A program made the position numbers and the translations under genes. Under the pieces are notes generated by a model. It was not told the origin of the DNA. It saw only the letters and a program-made list of their open reading frames with translations, and searched no databases. Positions 55,891 to 64,000 of a stretch of DNA of 64,000 nucleotides are shown piece after piece; position 1 is the first letter of the stretch; each line of letters begins with the position of its first letter. Origin of the DNA: Odobenus rosmarus divergens (Eukaryota > Chordata > Mammalia > Carnivora > Odobenidae); contig NW_004450483.1 in NCBI RefSeq assembly GCF_000321225.1, positions 2,395,435-2,459,434 on the forward strand, given 5' to 3'.

Positions 55891-56399
55891 CCCCGCTCCC
55901 GCGAAGGGAATTTTTATAAAACTCACACAGGCCCATTATGTCCCCCACTTTGGCCTGCAGTGTATTTGACTGGTCATTATGCTTGTGATCTAGGACCTGG
56001 TCAGTTCAACAAGAGAATCCAGAATTCAAATCCCCTAAGCCCCTTTTGGCTCCTTGTCACACGGAGGGTGTAGCAGTTGGGCTGGCAGGGGGGTTTCTGT
56101 AGAGGAAAGAAAGAAGCATTATACAAAGGAATGGCCAGGGTGGAATCCCAGGATTTCACATTGGTCTGCATAAACGCCCCTCCCCTGCCTCAGTCTTGTG
56201 TGTTTGGATCATTACCTGGGAAATGGCTGCGAGAGGCCAGTCCTTTTCTGGAGGTGGCCACATTCAGTGCACAGACCGCTGCTCCATGTTATGTGCTCCC
56301 GGAGGTTGGGCAGGTCGGCTGAGAAATCTTTTTGAGTTGATTTTTCAGGAGGCTTTTTCAAGGCGTCATGAAGCCAGATGGCTGTGGATGGTGGAGAGG

Positions 56400-57035
56400 A
56401 GTGGAAAGTCTATGGAATACCTTGACTTTTAGCCCATTGTTCCTTAGTTTTGATGATAAAAGATGAACCATGGTCAGACTGCAAATAGGATGGCAAACCA
56501 AACACACGGCGCAGGCTCATTTCAGGGGTCACGGTGGCGTGACCAGAGTCAGGTGATTTGGAACATTAATACTGAAACCTGGAAAAAACTGCCATCGGGA
56601 GTGTGGAGTCCTGAAAGGAGGTCAAAGGCCGAATGTCCTCCATCTGCTGGGAGCAGGGGTGAGGGTTGGGCAGCAGTGTGTGCCATGGGGCCTCCCTCAC
56701 TACAGGACCAATGCGTCAGCTTCTGGCTGTAGTCACAAGCCTGGCGGTGGCCCTCCTCAGAGGTGGAGTTCTTGTTGTTGTGCCCGTGCATGAGGACAGA
56801 CCCAGGTGGCAGTGGTGGCAGTCTGGACGGTGTGGGCTCCAGCAGGAGCTGGAGGCCAGGGGGTCTCATTGGAGAACAGGGCATCTAGATGAGTGTGGGC
56901 ATCTAGATGAGTTGCCCCAGTGGTTCAGTCAACAGCTGAGAATTGTCACAGTTCACAGTGGGTAGTTTTCCAAGAGGCAGATCAAACCACTAGGCCTTTG
57001 GTGACAGCTCAAATGTCAGTAAAAATATAAGCTCC
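56400..57035 (-). pseudogene. Broken retroviral RNase H-integrase segment (ERV-L type)
   Basis: By-eye translation: the RNase H-like block is at the right, a HLDAHT-like segment (zinc-binding region of integrase) is near 56910, and an integrase catalytic Asp block (SDHG; the GAC codon at 56475-56473) is near the left. Stops interrupt each part. The duplicated GAGTGTGGGCATCTAGATGA at 56885-56910 is a small tandem duplication. Confidence 0.6.
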
Positions 57036-58200
57036 ATCTGTGGGAACATTAGCCAGGGCTATGGGAATGGCCTTGAAGTTCTGCCACTGAGCAGAGTGTC
57101 CATGTCCATTTTGGGTTCTTCACAAGGAGGGAGGCCGGAGAGCTTGTGGTGGTGTAGCTCTTCCCGATAGGGGAGGAATCCCCTCTGGCACTGCATACAG
57201 GGAAGTCTAAGTAAATGTAACATACCATTCATACATTCGCATGTAAAAACAATAGTACTTTGAATTGGCCCGAAGGGCCCCCATCCACTGGGTCGTGTTA
57301 GTCTCTTTCCCACCGTGAATCCTGTCCAAACCCCATTGACTGAATCTGAGTACTTCCTCCCAGCACAGGACCAGGTAGGATGGTACCTGGGTGCTTGTAT
57401 CCACAGAGCCATGAAAGTTTGAGTCCCTCCCCTCCCTGAAGTTCCCCTGCGTACTTGGATGCATAAAGCTTTCAGTCTCTCTTAGGGACAGGGAGAGCCC
57501 AGCCTACCCATCATCCTCCTCCTCCTTAAAGCAGATGTCAGGGTAGAGAGTGAGGGGAGGAATTGGGGGTGCACAGCAGGAGAGCAGCTCTGTGCCACTC
57601 AGCAAGGCATGCTTTTAGTTCCAAGTGGCCTGGCTCAACTTTTAATGAACTTTTCAGTCACCCAAAGCTCTAGATCCTCATTGCTGACATCATTTGTTTC
57701 GGCTTTGGGGACTCCTTCACTGTTGCTGCAGCCACATTGCCTCTGATCAGAGGGGTGGGTGATGTGCAGCATTGCTAGGGAGAGTGACTGACTGACCCAC
57801 CGATCGACAGCCAAAGCACCACTGGTCAGCTCCTTGCTCCTTGCAGTCCTACCCTTTGCTGCTCATCCTCTAGAAGCTAATTAACCCTTTCTCCTCCACA
57901 CATACCGCTTGGACAAGAGCATTTGCTGGCCAGATCCCAGGGGATCTTCTTATATCCCCTAAGCCCATGAGACCTTTGCCTGATCCAAAAAGCCGTGTCT
58001 GTGGCAGCATCCATTCTTGTCAGCGACAGCTGCCAAGAACTGTGAAGAAACAGATTTTGTCCTACTTGAAAGCCAACAGTCAAGCCTGTCACAGTTTGCC
58101 AGACACTGGCAAAAGACACAGCACTCTGGGGTCAGAGACAGAGGACTCTATATAGCATGGGCAGAAGCATGAGTTGCAAGTTTGTGTCGGTGTTTCTTGC

Positions 58201-59105
58201 CCCACAGATCCCCCGGCGGCAGTGGGAAGGGCCCAGAAGGATGCTGCCCACTCAGTGGTTTTGAGTCAGGCTGGAGAGCCCTGAGTTCAGGTAATCCTAA
58301 TCTTTTATAAAGTGCTGCGAACAAACCTGCCCAACCTCAGCCTGGAGGGAGACACTACTTTTATTATACTGGACAGCAAGCAAACCTGCCTTCTCCTCTG
58401 GAGAGAGAGGATATTTCTAGGCGGTTTGCTAGACACACACCTGGGCATAGAGCGTTCAGAACTGGAACAGCCAGTTCCTCATAAGAGATGCAAATGTGTG
58501 AGAGATCTGTGGAGACTCGCCTCCCAACACACAGTACAAAGATTAACGTTTTCACTGATGATTGTGAATCAAGAAAAATAGAACTTGTATTCCATATATT
58601 GTGTTTTAGAAGGAAAGTGTGTGAAGTATTCTTTCCAAAGAGTTAGGTGTCTAACCCCTTTGGAAAACTCAACTGTCCAGGATAGTCAGTTCTCTGAGTA
58701 TCTTGCCTTGCTTTGAGCAGAGAACACAAATTGTGATTTTGTGTATTTGCCCCAATTTGAGGGTCACAAAGGCAGGTCTGTGGAATTATAGGTGTTGATT
58801 TTTCAGGGGGTAGTATACTCAGAGTGAACAGCGTTCAACAGTTTGTTGACTAGAAATCCTTATGACCCTTCTGCAGGAAAGGGCAGCTGCTAATGGCATT
58901 ATGCAATGAAGTACTTACAACACTGAGAAGCTTTTGGTAGCCATCAGATTTAGCTAATATTCCAGAAGAGATTAAATTAACATTTCACTTTTAGTCATAA
59001 TCTTCAATGTGATGTGATTTAATTTACGAACTTCATAAATGATTCTTATGAACTTTAGAAATACAAAGTTATTAATTGGCCAAGGTTGAGTTCTCTTTAA
59101 AAGGT
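58201..59105. other. No gene recognised
   Basis: 58300-58580 has an 89-codon ORF without a recognisable domain. Part may belong to the ERV-L element's far end. Confidence 0.4.
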
Positions 59106-59113
59106 GAACATTT

Positions 59114-59323
59114 GGGCGCCTGGGTGGCTCAGTTGGTTAAGCAACTGCCTTTGGCTCAGGTCATGATCCTGGAGTCCCTGGATCGAGTCCCACACCGGGC
59201 TCCCTGCCGAGCAGGGAGGGAGCTTCTCCCTCTGACCCTCCCTCCCTCATGTGCTCTCTCTCTCTCTCTCTCTCATTCTCTCTCTCTCAAATAAATAAAT
59301 AAAATCTTTAAAAAAAAATAAAA
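59114..59323 (+). mobile_element. CAN-SINE with TSD
   Basis: GGGCGCCTGGGTGGCTCAG head and an expanded CTCTCTCT stretch. Duplication GAACATTT at 59106-59113 and 59324-59331. Confidence 0.96.
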
Positions 59324-59413
59324 GAACATTTATCATTCACCTACTTAGCAGGTGCTCAGTATTTTTAAGAGTAATAAAAATAATGGTTTTTTTCCCTCTC
59401 CTCCCCAGGTCTT

Positions 59414-59608
59414 TTTTTTTTTTTAAAGATTTTATTTATTTATTTGACAGAGACACAGTGAAAGAGGGAACACAAGCAGGGGGAGTGGGAGAGGGAGAAG
59501 CAGGCTTTCCGCTGACCAGGGAGCCAGATGCGGGGCTTGACCCCAGGACCCCGGGATCATGACCTGAGCCGAAGGCAGACGCTTAACGACTGAGCCACCC
59601 AGGCGCCC
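59414..59608 (-). mobile_element. CAN-SINE with 18-bp TSD
   Basis: Duplication CTCTCCTCCCCAGGTCTT at 59396-59413 and 59609-59626. Confidence 0.97.
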
Positions 59609-59727
59609 CTCTCCTCCCCAGGTCTTAAACAACTTTTTTTTTGTGTGTGAAATGACCTATTTAGATGATATTTAGCAATACATATGATTATTTACTTCAT
59701 AATCAGTAAGGTGTGATTTTATTTTTT

Positions 59728-59925
59728 TATTTTTTGTTTTTTAAAGATTTTATTTATTTATTAGAGAGCGAGTGAGAGAGAAACAGCATGAGAGGGGAGA
59801 GGGTCAGAGGGAGAAGCAGGCTCCCCACTGAGCTGGAAGCCCGATGTGGGACTCGATCCCAGGACTCTGGGATCATGACCCAAGCTGAAGGCAGTCGCTT
59901 AACCAACTGAGCCACCCAGGTGCCT
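59728..59925 (-). mobile_element. CAN-SINE, first of a pair sharing one target
   Basis: Target AGTAAGGTGTGATTTTATTT at 59705 and AGTAAGGTGCGATTTTATTT at 59926. Body of the CATGAGAGGGGAGAGGG subtype. Confidence 0.95.
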
Positions 59926-59942
59926 AGTAAGGTGCGATTTTA

Positions 59943-60172
59943 TTTTTTATTTTTTTTAAAGATTTTATTTATTTATTTGACAGAGACAGNNNNNNNNNNN
60001 NNNNNNNNNNNNNNNNNNNNNNNNNNNNNNNNNNNNNNNCAGGGGGAGTGGGAGAGGGAGAAGCAGGCTTCCCGCTGAGCAGGGAGCCCGATGTGGGACT
60101 CGATCCCAGGACCCTGGGATCATGACCTGAGCTGACGGCAGATGCCCAACGACTGAGCCACCCAGGTGCCCG
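59943..60172 (-). mobile_element. CAN-SINE, second of the pair, containing the N gap
   Basis: Starts in the right target copy of the previous SINE. AGGTGCGATTTTA occurs at 59930-59942 and 60173-60185. The sequence is unknown from 59990 to 60039. Confidence 0.93.
59990..60039. other. Assembly gap, 50 N
   Basis: Exactly 50 N inside the GA-rich body of a SINE, where the complete copies have about 20-25 bases. The number is probably a default and the true gap may be shorter. Confidence 0.99.
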
Positions 60173-60185
60173 AGGTGCGATTTTA

Positions 60186-60483
60186 GAATCATTTGCATTT
60201 CAGTGATTGTCATCTTAGCAGAATTCCTTCTTTATCTTACTTTTATACCTGATCATCAGTGCCACTTTAGTTTCCTCACATAAAAGAACAATAAACTCTC
60301 TCTTATCCTCTTTTTATTGATTTGTGTCAAAAAGAAGGTGAATTAACTTTTTGCCCTTTGATATTAGTTCCTAACTCTAGAGGAAAACTAGGCATTTAGT
60401 GCAATATACATATATATTCTCTGTATTTGCTTAGAACAGTACTTTTTTGAAAGTTGTACCTTTTTTATGTGGGCAACACAAGC
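60186..60483. other. No gene recognised
   Basis: AT-rich unique sequence. Confidence 0.5.
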
Positions 60484-60603
60484 TTTTTTTTTTTTTTTTT
60501 AAATTTTACTTTTAAGTAATATCTATGCCCAACATGGAACTTGAACTTACAACCCAGAGATCAAGAATCGCAGGGTCTACTGCCTGAGCCAGCCAGGGCC
60601 CCA
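60484..60603 (-). mobile_element. Short-body tRNA-Lys SINE
   Basis: T-run, TTTTAAGTAATATCTATGCC, CAACATGGAACTTGAAC, TGAGCCAGCCAGGGCCCC. Confidence 0.85.
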
Positions 60604-61189
60604 TATGGGTAAGATGAACTTTGAAGCAAACTTGTTATATGGCAATTTTGGCTTTATAATATTTACATTTAGGAAGTAGATATAACTTTACAAAGAGTTT
60701 TAGTTTTTCCAAAATGATTCACCCTAGGGGTCTGTTAAAATTCAAGTCCTATCCACCACTTCTCAGAAACCTGCGGGTTGCAGGAAGGAAGGTCACCCAG
60801 TGCCCTCTTCTGTCTGGTGGTTATAGAATCCTCCTCCATGTTAACTGCTCGAATGTTGAGTGCTTTCATACTGTTACAGCTTCTAATACTTAACTCATTT
60901 TGGATTCCGTTCTCTTACAAAAAGGTCAAGAGCATACTTTCTTCAAATGCTTCAAAGGCACATGTCCTTTTTTTTGGGTAATAAAGTCAGTCTTCCTTAT
61001 TTGCATATTCTTTGTGAATTTGCCTACTCACTAAAATTTATTTGTAACCCTGGAAGCAAGACTCAGAGTACTTTTTTGGTTGAAATGTGCAGAACACTGA
61101 AAAATTTGAGTTACCAATGTTCACATTCTCAGCTGAGGTCAAACCAGGGGACTTTCTTGTTTCAGCTCTCATATTGTAAACAAGTGTCT
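60604..61189. other. No gene recognised
   Basis: AT-rich. Two short plus-strand ORFs overlap with no domain. Confidence 0.45.
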
Positions 61190-61590
61190 GCTTTGCGCTC
61201 TGTTTAGTGCCATGCTTTTCACATTTTTGTGCTTTTTGTTGGTGATCTCACTATTTAAAATGGCCCCCACCTGGAGTGCTGAAGTGCCCAGGAAGGCTGT
61301 GATGTGCCTGAAGGAGAAAAATACATGCCTTAGATAAACTTTTTTCCACACCTGAGTTATAGTGCTATTGGCTGTGTGTTGAATGTTAATAAGAAATCAA
61401 CAATATAAAATAAGGCATCTTTAAACATAAACACACATAAAACGAGGTTACATATTGGTCAGTTGATGAAAATGTTGCGACCAGATGCACCAGTGACTCA
61501 TGAGAACCTAACCCTATATTTCCCTAGGAGCAGCAGTTCAGTATTCACGAATTCAGTGTTCGCGACCACTTGATAGACCTTAGCCACTGC
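61190..61590 (+). mobile_element. Tigger/pogo-type transposon fragment with transposase N-terminal remnant
   Basis: Text GTGCTTTTTGTTGGTGATC, AAAATGGCCCCCACC, then a frame reading MAPTWSAEVPRKAVMCLKEK that breaks within about 25 codons. It resembles the start of a CENP-B/jerky-like DNA-binding domain as in Tigger transposases. It ends ...CAGTGTTCGCGACCACTTGAT. Family is by eye. Confidence 0.55.
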
Positions 61591-62487
61591 GAAGAACCAG
61601 CATTGGCTGCAGTTAGTTGTTTCATTTATCTCATTTGGGCTGACAGAGACCCCCCCTCACGTCAACAACTGAGTGTTCTGTGAGTATGCATATTTTGTCC
61701 TTGTCGTCATGGTAGACTCTGAGCCTTTTACATACTGTGCTTGATTTTTTCACCTCAGGAGCCCATGCCAACTGGTTGACAGTCCCTTCACTCAGAATTT
61801 TGCAGTGAGGACAGGGGCCAGCTTGGAATGAGAACAGCTGGGTCTTTAGGGAAGCTAGCATGCAGCTTGGCTTGGCTTTCCCTGATCCTTCCATGCTGAA
61901 TTTCCACCTTTGCCGTTCATGCTGCTGGAGCCTGGGCCATAAAAAAGCAGCTCTGACCTGTCCTGTAAGGACCAGGGAATTCTAGTCCAGGAGGGGAGGC
62001 TGCTGGGCTGCATCCATTCTTGGCTCTAATGAGACACTGGTTACCTGTCAGGGACGTGGGAGCTCCCTGTGAGGAGGTTCCTACACAGATTTTGTGTTTC
62101 TTTTGTTTTTTCTTTGTTTTCAAGAGTTGAATTTGCTTTGGATATGGTGGCTTCTTCATTATCCCAAACCAGCTGGGTAAGTATCAGCCAGAACAGGTTT
62201 TTTTTTAGGCAGGGAGGTTTAAAGACCTTCCTAACCCCTAGGCACTGTCACTTTCTCTCTCTCCCTTTTTTTTTTTTTTTTTACACCCCTCACCCCTCAG
62301 TACTGTTTCTTTTCAAATCCTCACCCTACATCATATAAAATGTACACATATCCTATATTAAACCTAACATATGATTATGAATAGAGTTGAGTTGCTGTTG
62401 AGATGTTATATGGTGCAGGTATTTGATTAAATGTTACTTCTGATTTTTAAAAGTTTTCATATTCTGGAGCAATAGGGCTTTTCTTTG
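61591..62487. other. No gene recognised; T-run at 62266-62282
   Basis: Unique-looking. Minus-strand ORFs of 80-87 codons have no domain. Confidence 0.45.
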
Positions 62488-62498
62488 AGGTCTCAAAT

Positions 62499-62719
62499 AT
62501 TTTTTTTTTTTAAAGATTTTATTTATTTTTGCGACAGCGAGAGAGTGTACATGCGCGCACAAGTGAGGGGGGTGGGGGGTGGGGCGGGGGGAAGGGGCAG
62601 AGGAAGAAACAGACTCCTCACTGAGCAGGGAACCCGGTGTGGGACTCAATCCCAGGACCCTCGGATCATGACCTGAGCCAAAGGCAGATGCTTAACCTTC
62701 TGAGCCACCCAGGCTCCCT
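62499..62719 (-). mobile_element. CAN-SINE, first of a pair sharing one target
   Basis: Diverged body with GTACATGCGCGCAC and a GGGGTGGGGGGTGGGG stretch. Target AGGTCTCAAAT at 62488-62498 and 62720-62730. Confidence 0.93.
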
Positions 62720-62735
62720 AAGGTCTCAAATTTTT

Positions 62736-62934
62736 TTTTTTTAAGTCTTTTTTTTTTTTTTTTTTAAAGATTTTATTTATTTATTCATGAGAGACAGAGA
62801 GAGAGAGAGAGAGGCAGAGGGAGAAGCAGCCTCCCAAGGAGCAGGGAGCCCGATGCGGGACCCGATTCCAGGACTCTGGGATCATGACCTGAGCTGAAGG
62901 CAGACGCTTAACCATTTGAGCCACCTAGGCGCCC
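62736..62934 (-). mobile_element. CAN-SINE, second of the pair, ATTCATGAGAGACAG subtype
   Basis: GGTCTCAAAT lies on both sides (62721-62730 and 62935-62944), the same target as the neighbour. Head GAGCCACCTAGGCGCCC. Confidence 0.95.
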
Positions 62935-62950
62935 GGTCTCAAATATTTTT

Positions 62951-64000
62951 ATGGGAAGTGGAACAGCTCATAGACCCGAGGTACTATGACTGCAGTGCAG
63001 GAAAGGATTCAGGTTTTCCTCAGCCCCTTAGCTGCACTTGGTTCTGCTGACATTGTTGGGGTTCTGGTGTACCTCAGGCCACACATGTTGCTGTATCCAA
63101 AATAAGCCATATAGCATTCTTTCCCTCAAGGGGCTGATAAGCCAGACTCCTTCAACAGCTGTCTTTCCTGTGGCACGACCAGGTGCTGTGGGCAGCCAGA
63201 GGGTCTGGTAGCTGAGCCCAGGGCAGAGGAATTGCTGATGGCAAGGGTGTCCTGGAGGAGGTGGTCCCGACTGAGTTTTGAAGGCTGCCTGCGTGGTGAG
63301 GCAAAGAGGTGCAGGACAGAGGTAGTGTGGGGAAAGCTGGGGGCCGAAGGTATGGCTGATGCTTGGAACTGTGGTATGTGTGGGGGACTGTGGGCTGTCT
63401 TGGCTGCTAGAGTGCTATATGGAAGGTGGATCGTGGTGGTGACAGGTAGCATCAGAGTGGAGGGAGGGGCTGGGTACCGAGGGCCTTTGTGCCATCTCAG
63501 ACAAGATTAGACTTGTCCTGGGTGTGTGACCTACTTCTGGGACCTCTGACTGTTGCATGCATTTGAGATTTATTGGTATCCCTTAACTGCATGTCAGTTG
63601 CATAACTAAGTTTCTCACCCTCTCTATCCTTGACAGTATTGATACATCAATTCTGTATTGTTTACTTTTGTCCTGTTACCTCTTAAAAGGAAATGGCTTT
63701 GTTTTAAAAATAACTTTTTGTCCATGCAAAACACACCAGAGAAGCACAAATGTTAAGTATACAGTGAAACAGCTTAACTTAAAAACACATAATCGTTATT
63801 AAAACATCAAGCAAGATTAAAAATGTATAAAACAGAGAAGTCTCTTGTATTTCTACCATTCAGAGATAGCCACTGGCAACATTTTGGTAAATGGCACTCT
63901 GGTTGTCTCCGTGTGCTTATGGAGATACTACATGCCTATGGTTTTCTAGCTTGTTTTTTAGTTCACTGGTCTGTCATAGCCATCTTCCAAAATAGTACCC
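62951..64000. other. No gene recognised; old repeat-like text from about 63700
   Basis: 63230-63510 has overlapping ORFs of 92 and 108 codons on opposite strands and no family motif. The end (TTTTTGTCCATGCAAAACAC..., AAGTATACAGTGAAACAGC) resembles an old interspersed repeat. Confidence 0.4.

Larger units (their letters stand above)
54271..58200 (-). mobile_element. ERV-L-like internal region, minus strand
   Basis: A run of minus-strand pol-like sequence with frequent stops and frameshifts. Recognisable remnants, upstream to downstream: an RNase H-like tract near 57030-57000 (IFTD, then AVTKGL) and an integrase core near 56480-56400 (LQSDHGSSF, then WAKSQGIP and FHSSPP). The part at 54300-55500 could be the region downstream of integrase. 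There is no intact frame, and the LTRs were not identified. Boundaries are approximate. Confidence 0.6.
44110..64000 (+). other. C2orf76: Inferred first intron(s) of C2orf76
   Basis: Inference from conserved mammalian synteny only: C2orf76 starts at the DBI promoter and runs away from it with large introns. I read the plus strand from 44.3 to 64 kb and recognised no coding exon. Supporting but weak: in this interval about 16 SINEs are on the minus strand and 3 on the plus, the antisense bias usually seen in introns. A first-exon boundary cannot be fixed. Confidence 0.35.

Noticed and set aside
44300..64000. Search for coding exons of C2orf76
   Set aside because: No exon could be recognised by eye. 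The gene is listed as inferred only.

Overview
The window is nuclear DNA from a carnivoran mammal. The main evidence is about 45 SINEs whose heads derive from tRNA-Lys (the CAN-SINE/SINEC type). Most have a simple CT/GA-rich body followed by an (AAAT)n and poly-A tail, and most have clear target-site duplications. The common body differs from the typical dog SINEC_Cf body, so a non-canid caniform (bear, mustelid or pinniped) is my inference. Carnivore-type L1 3' and 5' UTR sequences agree with this.

The only protein-coding gene I can support is DBI (acyl-CoA-binding protein, diazepam-binding inhibitor). It lies on the minus strand in four coding exons (43908-43900, 42827-42710, 40432-40370, 38712-38639) that join in frame into 87 codons plus a stop. 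The 3' UTR ends near 38420 with an ATTAAA signal. The first exon lies in a CpG island at about 43.7-44.3 kb. In other mammals C2orf76 is transcribed divergently from this point, so the right-hand third (44.3-64 kb) is probably its first intron or introns. I recognise no C2orf76 coding exon here. The left 38 kb is downstream intergenic sequence; TMEM37, expected further in that direction, was not recognised.

Layout. 0-17 kb: unique sequence with SINEs, an L1 3' end, several old LTRs (one family present as an inverted pair), an hAT-type element with two nested SINEs, a Tigger-like element with intact ends, and two near-identical CTCF-like motifs in divergent orientation. 18-28 kb: an L1 cluster. 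It holds a decayed minus-strand carnivore L1 with 5' UTR, ORF1 and most of ORF2, abutting plus-strand L1 pieces in scrambled order and flanked by older L1. 28-38 kb: MaLR LTRs, MIRs, SINEs and two short poly-A-ended retrocopies. 38.4-44.3 kb: DBI and its promoter. 46.6-54.3 kb: more L1. 54.3-58.2 kb: a minus-strand ERV-L-like internal region with RNase H and integrase remnants. 59-63 kb: SINE clusters in which two elements used the same target site. A 50-base N gap lies inside one SINE at 59990-60039.

I found no CRISPR array, rRNA gene, functional tRNA gene or new multi-gene system. The most notable observation is a SINE whose target-site duplication spans the DBI exon 2 splice donor: the insertion supplies intron bases from about +5 onward and leaves a second donor-like copy 220 bases downstream. 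All repeat family names come from reading by eye, without a database search.
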